Shown: one piece after another, positions 1 to 5,665 of the stretch
Numbering within the stretch: the first letter of the stretch is position 1
How the letters are laid out: the number at the start of each line of letters is the position of its first letter
Source: Deltaproteobacteria bacterium
GTDB taxonomy: Bacteria > Desulfobacterota > Desulfobaccia > Desulfobaccales > Desulfobaccaceae
Length of the DNA: 8,450 nt
NCBI GenBank assembly: GCA_016874895.1
Contig: VGSX01000140.1
Location: forward strand, 1-8,450
Direction: 5' to 3'
The notes under the pieces: model-generated
What the model was told of the DNA's origin: nothing
The model's input: only the letters and a program-made list of their open reading frames with translations
The model's database searches: none
Program-made: the position numbers and the translations under genes

Positions 1-417
1 AAAAATCAGGGCCAGGCCTTGGGGATCGGTCGGGTGGGCCAGTGGCCCGAGCCCCGCCCGTTCGGCCAGGTAGTGGATGAGCTAAAGCAGATTTTCCGGA
101 CGCCCCGCATTAAAATAGCCGGGCGGCCCCCGGCCGCGGTGAAACGGGTGGCCCTGTGCGGCGGCAGCGGCGGCGAGCTCATCCCTTTAGCCCGGCAAAA
201 GGGCGCGGATATTTTTATCACCGGGGACCTCCGGTATCATCAGGCGGTTCCCTGGATCCAGGAGAACATGGCGCTCCTGGACCTCGGGCATTACGCCACC
301 GAGGTCGTTTTTATGCCTGAATGGGGCCGGCGGCTGGAGGCCGACCTGGCATCTGCTTCTCTGCCGGTGGAAGTTATCCCCGATTCCTGGGGGGAGGATC
401 CGTTTCGGTATATCTAA
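1..417 (+). CDS. Nif3-like dinuclear metal center protein (C-terminal part)
   Basis: The frame is open from the first base (KNQGQALGIGRVGQW...) and stops at TAA 415-417, so the gene starts upstream and only about 138 C-terminal residues are visible. The segment GIGRVGQW, then VALCGGSGGELI, ITGDLRYH and finally LGHYATE is the usual C-terminal order of the Nif3/YbgI (COG0327) family. In GHYATE the His and Glu are four residues apart, matching the last two metal ligands of the family's dinuclear site (H215 and E219 in E. coli YbgI, from memory). The family is often annotated 'GTP cyclohydrolase I type 2 homolog', but its physiological reaction is poorly settled. It is probably cytosolic and hexameric, as known relatives are. 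It lies 90 bp upstream of the zinc-ribbon gene on the same strand. Whether a PII-like insert domain is present cannot be seen. Confidence 0.9.
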   Translation, partial: KNQGQALGIGRVGQWPEPRPFGQVVDELKQIFRTPRIKIAGRPPAAVKRVALCGGSGGELIPLARQKGADIFITGDLRYHQAVPWIQENMALLDLGHYATEVVFMPEWGRRLEADLASASLPVEVIPDSWGEDPFRYI

Positions 418-496
418 CACACCGAAAAAACGAGCCTTCCCGGCATCGGGCCAGACCGCGCGCAGGAGTTCCCGGCGCGGATGAAACTTTGTACGT

Positions 497-501
497 GGAG
501 G
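497..501 (+). promoter_or_regulatory. Shine-Dalgarno site for the zinc-ribbon gene
   Basis: GGAGG lies six bases before TTG 508. It decides the start: the in-frame ATG at 481 has no comparable site, and this GGAGG would then lie inside the coding region. Confidence 0.7.
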
Positions 502-507
502 AAACCC

Positions 508-1251
508 TTGTTACAGGAAGTCAGTAAACTCATCTCCTTGCAATCCGTTGATTCGGACATCAAAAGCCTCATGCAGGAGCAGCAGGAGCTGCCGACCGGA
601 TTGAGAGGACTGGAAAGCAACCTGGCCGCACTCCAGGCCAGGACTGCTGCAAAACAGCAGGAATTGGAGGAAACCCGGAAACAGCACCGCCAGATGGAAG
701 CGGAAATGGCCATGCTCGATGAAGGCATTACCCGCAGCCGGCAGCGCCTCATGGAAATCAAAGATAATATCGAATATAAAGCGATGCTCAAGGAAATCGC
801 CTTCAAAGAGGACCGCAAGGATCAGAAGGAAACGGAAGTCCTGGAACTTTTGGAGCAGATAGAATCCTGCACCGCCCACCTGGAATCCTTGCACCAGGAG
901 AGTTCCGTTCTTCAGGAGGCTCTGGAAAAATCAAGGGCCGAGGTGCAGGCCGAGATGGCCCAGCGCCAGGAACAGTTGCAGACGTTATTGGCCCAACGGG
1001 AAGAGATCGAGAAAGCCATTCCCAAGCAACTGGTGCGGCGGTATGATTTTATCCGGGAAAAACGCCATGGCCTGGCCATTGCCGAGGTCCGTCAGGGGGT
1101 CTGCCAGGCCTGCCATATGAACCTGCCGCCCCAGAAATTCATCGAACTGCAGATGGATAAGGAACTCATGACCTGCCCCCATTGTCAACGCATCATCTAT
1201 TACGCCCCCCAGGACGAAAACGGCGCCTCGGACCCGGCCCAGGCGGCCTGA
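508..1251 (+). CDS. Coiled-coil C4 zinc-ribbon protein (COG1579 type)
   Basis: A 247-residue protein read from TTG 508. Residues about 1-165 are rich in Glu, Gln, Lys and Leu in heptad-like spacing, so a long coiled coil is likely. A C4 zinc ribbon follows near the C-terminus, with Cys pairs C199-x2-C202 (in CQAC) and C223-x2-C226 (in CPHC). This is the architecture of the COG1579 family, annotated as 'zinc ribbon domain protein, possibly nucleic acid-binding'; the exact role is not established. The TTG start is preferred over ATG 481 because of the GGAGG at 497-501 and because relatives begin with a short Met-Leu-x-x-Leu-x-x-Leu-type helix, as MLQEVSKLISLQSVDSDI does here. Head-to-tail placement after a Nif3-like gene and before rnpB resembles an arrangement I associate with deltaproteobacteria (from memory). 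There is no signal peptide or membrane segment, so it is probably cytosolic. Confidence 0.88.
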   Translation: MLQEVSKLISLQSVDSDIKSLMQEQQELPTGLRGLESNLAALQARTAAKQQELEETRKQHRQMEAEMAMLDEGITRSRQRLMEIKDNIEYKAMLKEIAFKEDRKDQKETEVLELLEQIESCTAHLESLHQESSVLQEALEKSRAEVQAEMAQRQEQLQTLLAQREEIEKAIPKQLVRRYDFIREKRHGLAIAEVRQGVCQACHMNLPPQKFIELQMDKELMTCPHCQRIIYYAPQDENGASDPAQAA

Positions 1252-1433
1252 TCTTCTTTCTCAGGTGGTATGCTGATGATAATGGCCCGGCCTTCTACGA
1301 CAACGAGTCACATTCTGGTTGAAAAACTCCTGCGCCTGTGCTATCTCACTGAGAGATCAAGCCGGCCGTGGTGGGCCGGTGGGCCATTGCTTTTGGGTGT
1401 CAGAACCATTAAAATAATAAGTGATAAATCATC
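1252..1433 (+). other. Spacer before rnpB with two small hairpins and a promoter
   Basis: No convincing gene. It contains a 5-bp hairpin (ATCTC/GAGAT, about 1343-1357) and a 6-bp hairpin (CCGGCC 1362-1367 with GGCCGG 1374-1379). Neither is followed by a T-run, so neither is called a terminator. Base composition shifts to A/T-rich from about 1407, where the candidate rnpB promoter lies. Confidence 0.5.
1387..1415 (+). promoter_or_regulatory. Candidate sigma-70 promoter for rnpB
   Basis: TTGCTT (1387-1392) and TAAAAT (1410-1415) are separated by exactly 17 bp. The -10 matches the consensus at five of six positions, the -35 only at its TTG. The predicted transcription start, about 1422, is roughly 10 bases before the P1 helix of RNase P RNA, which suits a short 5' leader that is trimmed. 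This is pattern matching only. Confidence 0.55.
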
Positions 1434-1795
1434 AGAGCAGGCTGGATGATCGCCGGTCAACCCTCGGGTTGACGGGAGGAAAGTCCGAGCTCCACAGGGC
1501 AGGGTGCTGGGTAACACCCAGTGGGGGCGACCCCAAGGAAAGTGCCACAGAGAATAGACCGCCGGAGCCATACTCCGGTAAGGGTGAAACGGTGAGGTAA
1601 GAGCTCACCAGTTCCGGTGGCGACACCGGAAGCTCGGTAAACCCCACTCGGAGCAAGGCCAAATAGGGGAGCGTTTGAGGGCGGCCCGTCCGAAGCTCCC
1701 GGGTAGGCTGCTGGAGGCCGTAAGCAATTGCGGTCCTAGACGAATGATCATCACCGGCCTGGTCCGGAACAGAACTCGGCTTACGGCCTGCTCTC
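1434..1795 (+). ncRNA. rnpB: RNase P RNA, bacterial type A
   Basis: Catalytic RNA of RNase P, which removes 5' leaders from precursor tRNAs. Universal landmarks are present in order: GAGGAAAGTCCGAGCTCC (about 1476-1493), the ACAGAGA core, GGTAAGGGTGAAACGG, the GGAGCAAGGCCAAATAGGGG block, the GGGTAGGCTGCT block and AGAACTCGGCTTAC near the 3' end. Pairings can be traced. P1 is formed by AGAGCAGGC (1434-1442) and GCCTGCTCT (1786-1794), and flanking TCATC and GATGA may extend it. The P4 pseudoknot has CCGAG (1485-1489) with CTCGG (1775-1779). A P3-like hairpin has TCAACC/GGTTGA, and P14 is capped by a GCGA tetraloop. The P16/P17 arm (GGGAGC/GCTCCC) supports type A. The GGU that pairs with the tRNA CCA end appears intact at about 1702-1704. 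Exact ends are estimated from P1. Confidence 0.97.
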
Positions 1796-1853
1796 GATGA
1801 TTTGTTGGCTTGCCACCCTGCCCCATTCCCAGAAATAACGAGGTTTAGCCGCA

Positions 1854-2822
1854 ATGACAGAACCCTGCGAGTCTGTCGCCCCGGACAGCCGCGACAAACC
1901 TTTCCTTTCCGTGGTCATCCCGGTTTTCAATGAAGAGGAAAATCTGCCGGAATTGGGCCGGAGGCTTCTCGCCACCTTGACTGCTCTGTCGGACAGCTTC
2001 GAGATCATCTTCGTGGACGACGGCTCTCTGGACCGCTCCTGGGAAATCATCTTCCAATTGCACCAGGAAAATCCCCAACAGGTGCGAGGCCTGCAATTCA
2101 TCCGCAATTTCGGCCAGCATCCGGCGATTTTCGCCGGTTTCCAGGCAGCCCGGGGCGAAGTGATCGTCACCCTGGACGCGGACCTGCAGAACCCCCCGGA
2201 AGAGATCCCCAAGCTGGTGGCCAAACTGGCGGAAGGCTACGACACCGTGGGGGGCTGGCGGGAAGTCCGCCGGGACTCCTTCTTCCGCCGGCTGCCTTCG
2301 GCGTTTATCAACTGGCTCATGTCCAAGGTAACGGGCGTCCACCTCCACGACTACGGCTGTATGCTCCGGGCCTACCGCCGGGAAGTCATCGACAGCATCA
2401 ATCAATGCCAGGAATCCACCAGCTTTATCCCGGCCCTGGCCAATATCTACGCCCGCCGAATCACCGAGGTGCCGGTGCACCACGCGGAACGCACCCGGGG
2501 CCAGTCCAAGTACAGCCTGGTGAAACTTATCCGCCTGAATTTCGACTTTATGACGGGCTTCTCCCACCTGCCCATCCACGCGGTGGGCATCCTGGGTCTG
2601 GTCATCGCCCTCCTGGGCCTGGGCTTCGGCCTGTTTCTCATGCTGCGCCGCCTCTGGGTGGGGCCCGAGGTGGAGGGCGTCTTCACCCTTTTCGCCATTC
2701 TCTTTGTCTTTGCCGGCCTGCAGATGTTCGGCCTGGCCCTCATCGGCGAATACGTGGGCCGGATTTATAGGGAAGTGCGCCAGCGGCCCCGGTTCGTGGT
2801 AAGGGAGGAGGTGGGGAACTAG
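1854..2822 (+). CDS. arnC: Undecaprenyl-phosphate 4-deoxy-4-formamido-L-arabinose transferase
   Basis: A 322-residue GT2 glycosyltransferase of the ArnC type. It transfers 4-formamido-L-arabinose from UDP to undecaprenyl phosphate at the inner face of the cytoplasmic membrane. Visible parts are the nucleotide-sugar site SVVIPVFNEEENL (19-31), VDDGS (54-58), the metal-binding D108-A-D110 in LDADLQNPPEEIP, and DYGCMLRAYRR (166-176). VPVHHAER and SKYS follow before two hydrophobic segments at about 242-264 and 276-298. The blocks NPPEEIP, DYGCMLRAYRR and PVHHAER agree closely with remembered E. coli ArnC and separate it from generic dolichol-phosphate mannose synthase-like GT2 enzymes. ATG 1854 follows a GAGG at 1840-1843 with a long 10-base spacer. 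It begins 60 bp after rnpB and is followed by hicBA rather than directly by arnA. Confidence 0.93.
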   Translation: MTEPCESVAPDSRDKPFLSVVIPVFNEEENLPELGRRLLATLTALSDSFEIIFVDDGSLDRSWEIIFQLHQENPQQVRGLQFIRNFGQHPAIFAGFQAARGEVIVTLDADLQNPPEEIPKLVAKLAEGYDTVGGWREVRRDSFFRRLPSAFINWLMSKVTGVHLHDYGCMLRAYRREVIDSINQCQESTSFIPALANIYARRITEVPVHHAERTRGQSKYSLVKLIRLNFDFMTGFSHLPIHAVGILGLVIALLGLGFGLFLMLRRLWVGPEVEGVFTLFAILFVFAGLQMFGLALIGEYVGRIYREVRQRPRFVVREEVGN

Positions 2823-2833
2823 GGGAAAAGGAT

Positions 2834-2850
2834 GCCAAGCACAGCTTGGC
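2834..2850 (+). repeat. Perfect 7-bp hairpin after arnC
   Basis: GCCAAGC (2834-2840), loop ACA, GCTTGGC (2844-2850). It lies 12 bp after the arnC stop. There is no T-run after it, so a rho-independent terminator is not supported, but it could attenuate transcription or stabilise the 3' end of the arnC message. Confidence 0.5.
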
Positions 2851-2860
2851 GGGCTATTAG

Positions 2861-2883
2861 GTTCCCAAGTGCATCTCGGGAAC
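2861..2883 (+). repeat. 6-bp inverted repeat upstream of hicBA
   Basis: GTTCCC (2861-2866) and GGGAAC (2878-2883) with an 11-base spacer. An A/T-rich stretch follows (about 2889-2915) and includes TATTAT at 2899-2904, a possible -10 box. If that is the hicBA promoter, the right arm of the repeat falls at its -35 region and could be an operator. It could equally be part of a dispersed hairpin repeat. Function is inferred. Confidence 0.35.
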
Positions 2884-2932
2884 GAGGAGAAATTACATTA
2901 TTATTAAATATTACAACAACCCGGAGATCATC

Positions 2933-3130
2933 ATGAAATACACAATAGTTCTGAAAAAAACCGAGGAAGGCTTCTCCGTTTTTTGTCCGGGTTTGCCTGG
3001 ATGTTGGTCACAGGGTGATTCTGAAGCGGAAGCACTGGAAAACATCCAAGATGCTATCCGGGAATATCTGGCTGCAGTGGCCGAGTATTACCGCGACGCC
3101 GATGTGCGCCAGATTGAAATAGCTGGGTAA
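2933..3130 (+). CDS. hicB: HicB-like antitoxin (short form)
   Basis: A 65-residue protein with the HicB/UPF0150 pattern. It has an N-terminal beta strand (KYTIVLKKTEEG), then FSVFCPGLPGCWSQGDS and a helix AEALENIQDAIREYLAAV. Such proteins bind and block HicA ribonuclease toxins. It is short: the usual C-terminal ribbon-helix-helix or helix-turn-helix DNA-binding domain is not visible, so direct autoregulation is doubtful. ATG 2933 is preceded by GGAG (2923-2926) with a 6-base spacer. hicA starts two bases after the stop. Base use looks more A/T-rich than in the flanking arn genes, which suggests acquisition as a module. Confidence 0.85.
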   Translation: MKYTIVLKKTEEGFSVFCPGLPGCWSQGDSEAEALENIQDAIREYLAAVAEYYRDADVRQIEIAG

Positions 3131-3132
3131 TT

Positions 3133-3345
3133 GTGCCCAAAATTCCAGGAATCAATCACTTTCAGGCGATGAGAGCTTTCGAAAAGGCAGGTTTTAAGAT
3201 TATCCGGCAAGGCAAACATATCATCATGTCTAATGGTATGAGATTTCTTGCTATTCCGCGTAGCAATCCCATTAATGCGTATACAATGGGTGGCATTGTT
3301 AAGGATGCTGGCTTGTCTGTTGATGATTTTCTGAACTTGCTTTAG
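3133..3345 (+). CDS. hicA: HicA-family mRNA interferase toxin
   Basis: A 70-residue HicA (YcfA/UPF0395-type) protein with a small dsRBD-like fold that cleaves mRNA when free of HicB. Family features visible are MPKIPG at the start, the helix AMRAFEKAGF, QGKHIIM with the expected catalytic His at position 29, then IPRSNPINAYTMGGIVKDAGLSVDDF. The length is normal and no key residue is missing, so the toxin looks intact. The start is GTG 3133, two bases after the hicB stop; the MPKIPG start fits the family. The codons are visibly A/T-rich next to arnC and arnA. The gene ends 25 bp before the arn formyltransferase. Confidence 0.87.
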   Translation: MPKIPGINHFQAMRAFEKAGFKIIRQGKHIIMSNGMRFLAIPRSNPINAYTMGGIVKDAGLSVDDFLNLL

Positions 3346-3370
3346 CAAATTTGGAGTTGAACGGAATCCT

Positions 3371-4315
3371 ATGCGCCTTATCTTCATGGGTTACAGTAAC
3401 ATCGGCCACAGGTGCCTGGAGGAGCTCATCGAGCTGTGCCGGCAGTTTAAGGATGACATCGCCGCGGTGGTGACCCACGAGGATAACCCCCGGGAGCAGA
3501 TCTGGTTTAAATCCGTTAAAGAGCTGGCCCAGGCCCATAATCTGCCGGTTTATACCCCGGCGGATCCCAACGACCCGGCTTTTGTGGCCTTCTTGCGGAG
3601 CCTGGCCCCGGATTTCATCTTTTCCTGTTATTACCGCCTGATGCTGAAACAGGCCATTTTGGACATCCCCGCCCTGGGGGCCCTCAACCTGCACGGCAGC
3701 CTGTTGCCCCGCTACCGGGGCCGTTGCCCCCTTAACTGGGTGCTGGTGCACGGCGAACCCCTCACCGGCCTTACCCTGCACTACATGGAGGCCAAGCCGG
3801 ACAGTGGGGATATGGTGGCCCAGGTCCAGGTGCCCATCAGCCCGGAGGACACGGCCCTGACCTTGTCGGAGAAAATGACCGGGGCGGCCGGCCGGCTGAT
3901 GCGGCAAACCTATCCGCTCCTTCGGATGGACGCGGCCCCCCGGATACAGCAGGACCACAGCCGGGCCACCTACTTCGGGGGCCGCACCCCGGAGGACGGC
4001 CGCATCGACTGGAGCCAGTCAGCGCCGCAGATTTATAACCTCATCCGGGCCGTCACCCATCCCTTCCCGGGGGCCTTTACCACCTGGCAGGGGAAAAAAA
4101 TCTTTATCTGGACTGCCCGGGTTGCCCCGGAGTACCAAGGTCCGCATCTATCGCCGGGGCAGGTGGCCATCCCGCCTGGTGCCACACAAGTATTAATCGG
4201 CGCCGGTCAGGGGGTGCTGGAAGTGCTGGCAGCCCAAGTAGAGGGCCAGGCCGAGGTTAAGGACGATGAACTGGCCGGAGCATTGAGGTTTTTGGATGGG
4301 AAAATCATGACGTAG
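3371..4315 (+). CDS. arnA: UDP-4-amino-4-deoxy-L-arabinose formyltransferase (stand-alone ArnA N-terminal half)
   Basis: A 314-residue formyltransferase using 10-formyltetrahydrofolate to N-formylate UDP-L-Ara4N, a cytosolic step. It matches the N-terminal half of E. coli ArnA from MRLIFMGYSNIG through THEDNPREQIWFKSV, SCYYR and LNLHGSLLPRYRGRCPLNW. The catalytic triad is present as N106, H108 and D144, each four positions from E. coli N102, H104 and D140 (from memory). The C-terminal OB-like part (RAVTHPFPGAFTTW onward) is also there. The protein stops without the dehydrogenase half, which is a separate downstream gene, so ArnA is split. ATG 3371 has only a weak GGA before it. The stop TAG 4313-4315 lies inside a dispersed hairpin repeat. 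Related formyltransferases acting on other amino sugars are the alternative, but the neighbours make ArnA strongly preferred. Confidence 0.93.
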   Translation: MRLIFMGYSNIGHRCLEELIELCRQFKDDIAAVVTHEDNPREQIWFKSVKELAQAHNLPVYTPADPNDPAFVAFLRSLAPDFIFSCYYRLMLKQAILDIPALGALNLHGSLLPRYRGRCPLNWVLVHGEPLTGLTLHYMEAKPDSGDMVAQVQVPISPEDTALTLSEKMTGAAGRLMRQTYPLLRMDAAPRIQQDHSRATYFGGRTPEDGRIDWSQSAPQIYNLIRAVTHPFPGAFTTWQGKKIFIWTARVAPEYQGPHLSPGQVAIPPGATQVLIGAGQGVLEVLAAQVEGQAEVKDDELAGALRFLDGKIMT

Positions 4316-4337
4316 GGGCGGGCCCCCGTGCCCGCCC
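4312..4337 (+). repeat. GC-rich dispersed hairpin repeat, copy 1
   Basis: GGGCGGGC (4316-4323), loop CCCCGT, GCCCGCCC (4330-4337): a perfect 8-bp stem preceded by GTAG. The same design (GTAGG, 8-bp arms, CCCCGT loop) recurs at 7505-7530 and 7593-7618, where the arms read GGGCAGGC/GCCTGCCC (one G to T change in the last copy). The TAG at its left edge is the stop codon of the formyltransferase gene. No T-run follows. Confidence 0.75.
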
Positions 4338-4423
4338 ATCGCTGCTACCAGGAATTCAACTTTTGCACCCTCTAAAGCACTATCGATGAGATAAGATGCC
4401 CTGGTTTGAAGAAAAAGGTATCG

Positions 4424-4517
4424 AAAATCCCCCCTGACCCCCCTTTAAAAAAGGGGGGAATTAGAGGATATCCTTTAAAAAGTCCCCCTTTTCTAAAGGG
4501 GGATTTAGGGGGATTTT
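4424..4517 (+). repeat. MITE-like imperfect palindrome of nested C/G tracts
   Basis: A 94-bp element begins AAAATCCCCC and ends GGGGGATTTT. Each half contains its own smaller inverted repeat (CCCCCCTTTAAAAAAGGGGGG at 4437-4456 and CCCCCTTTTCTAAAGGGGG at 4484-4502). The halves are near mirror images, and the perfect palindrome AGGATATCCT (4465-4474) sits almost exactly at the centre. It carries no coding capacity. It occupies most of the 294-bp gap between the two arnA genes. A 6-bp hairpin (GCCTAT 4528-4533, ATAGGC 4539-4544) follows. Such elements can act as hairpins in RNA, so partial termination within the operon is possible. Confidence 0.75.
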
Positions 4518-4597
4518 GATATATCTTGCCTATTCGAGATAGGCTCTACCTCATCTATTTGCACATCCGGGATGCGAAACTTGAGCAGGAAAATTTT

Positions 4598-4604
4598 AGG
4601 GAGG
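4598..4604 (+). promoter_or_regulatory. Strong Shine-Dalgarno that sets the decarboxylase start
   Basis: AGGGAGG lies five bases before TTG 4610. It supports that TTG over the in-frame TTG at 4526, which lacks a site and would add 28 residues not matching ArnA. Confidence 0.75.
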
Positions 4605-4609
4605 CATTT

Positions 4610-5665
4610 TTGAAAATACTCATTCTCGGGGTCAACGGCTTCATCGGCAACGCCTTGGTCCGCCGCATCCTGAACACTACCAATTGGGAAGTCTTCGGCA
4701 TGGACCTGCACAACAACAAGCTGGAGCATTCCCTGCACCACCCCCGGTTCACCTTCCTGGAGGGAGATATCGCCATCAACAAGGAGTGGATCGAATATCA
4801 GATTAAAAAATGCGATGTGGTGCTGCCCCTGGTGGCCATCGCCACTCCCATGACCTATGTTAAAGAACCGCTGCGGGTTTTCGAGCTGGACTTTGAGGAA
4901 AACCTGCGGGTGGTGCGCCAGTGCGTCAAATATCACACCCGCATCATTTTTCCCTCCACTTCGGAGGTGTACGGCATGTGCCCGGAACCGGAATTCACCG
5001 AGGACGACAGCGTCCTGGTCCTGGGCCCCATTAACAAACAGCGCTGGATTTACAGTTGTTCCAAGCAGTTGCTGGACCGGGTGATCTGGGCCTACGGGCA
5101 ACAGGAATCATTGCAATTCACCCTGTTCCGTCCCTTTAACTGGATCGGCCCCAAGCTGGACGACATCTATGCCGCCAAGGAAGGGAGTTCCCGGGTGGTG
5201 ACCCAGTTCATCATCAATCTGGTGAACCGGGAGCCCATCCGCCTGGTGGACGGCGGCCTGCAAAAACGCTGTTTTACTTATGTGGAAGACGGCATAGACT
5301 GCTTGATGAAGATCATTCACAATCCGGGGGGAGTGGCGGACGGCAGGATATTTAATATCGGCAACCCGAACAACGAAGCATCCGTGAAAGAGCTTGCCAT
5401 AATGCTCAAAAGGATGTTTCAGGAACACCTTGACCACCGGGAGGATGAGGTCTACTCCGACATCATCGAGGTGCCCCACGAAGAGTATTACGGCCAAGGG
5501 TATCAGGATATCTTCACCCGCAAACCTTCCATCGCCAATGCCCGGAAGTATCTGGGCTGGGAGCCGAAAACCGATCTGGAAACGTCCTTAAAACGGACCC
5601 TGGACGCCTTTGTGGAGGAAGCCCGGCTTTACGACAGCCAGATGGCAGGGCAAGAGATTTATTGA
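4610..5665 (+). CDS. arnA: UDP-glucuronate oxidative decarboxylase (stand-alone ArnA C-terminal half)
   Basis: A 351-residue SDR enzyme matching the C-terminal half of ArnA. It uses NAD+ to oxidise and decarboxylate UDP-glucuronate to UDP-4-keto-pentose (UDP-L-Ara4O), in the cytosol. The Rossmann motif is G7-x2-G10-x2-G13. The active site is complete: S118/E119 in FPSTSEVYG, Y148 and K152 in YSCSK, N177 in RPFNW, R195 and R304 in FTRKPS. All fall exactly 315 below remembered E. coli positions (S433, E434, Y463, K467, N492, R510, R619), so there is no net insertion or deletion between them. The position of E. coli K526 is Arg here (R211). The start is TTG 4610. The stop overlaps the arnD ATG by one base, so translation is likely coupled. 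The alternative, a generic UDP-xylose synthase, lacks the ArnA-specific GYQD..RKPS context. Confidence 0.94.
   Translation: MKILILGVNGFIGNALVRRILNTTNWEVFGMDLHNNKLEHSLHHPRFTFLEGDIAINKEWIEYQIKKCDVVLPLVAIATPMTYVKEPLRVFELDFEENLRVVRQCVKYHTRIIFPSTSEVYGMCPEPEFTEDDSVLVLGPINKQRWIYSCSKQLLDRVIWAYGQQESLQFTLFRPFNWIGPKLDDIYAAKEGSSRVVTQFIINLVNREPIRLVDGGLQKRCFTYVEDGIDCLMKIIHNPGGVADGRIFNIGNPNNEASVKELAIMLKRMFQEHLDHREDEVYSDIIEVPHEEYYGQGYQDIFTRKPSIANARKYLGWEPKTDLETSLKRTLDAFVEEARLYDSQMAGQEIY

Noticed and set aside
481..507. ATG 481 as start of the zinc-ribbon protein
   Set aside because: No ribosome site before it, and the good GGAGG would then be inside the coding region; TTG 508 gives a family-like N-terminus.
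1270..1449. Short + strand frame (about 59 codons) after the zinc-ribbon gene
   Set aside because: It runs through the candidate promoter and ends inside rnpB, its ribosome site spacing is poor, and its product resembles nothing I know.
1691..1710. Loss of the tRNA CCA-binding GGU motif in RNase P RNA
   Set aside because: Re-alignment by eye with E. coli places GGU in the GGGTAGGCTGCT block, where it is intact at 1702-1704.
1432..1854. 140-residue reading frame on the minus strand across rnpB
   Set aside because: It is antisense to a structured RNA gene with all RNase P landmarks; such open frames opposite rnpB are a known source of spurious proteins.
2834..2850. Rho-independent terminator after arnC
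   Set aside because: The hairpin is good, but no T-run follows; the same applies to the hairpins at 1362-1379, 4316-4337 and 7313-7327.
4396..4437. Mini frame MPWFEEKGIENPP ending in the palindromic element
   Set aside because: Only 13 residues, no ribosome site and no recognisable relation; treated as chance.
4526..4609. 28-residue N-terminal extension of the decarboxylase
   Set aside because: It begins inside a hairpin region after the palindromic element, has no ribosome site and does not match ArnA; TTG 4610 gives MKILILGVNGFIG.
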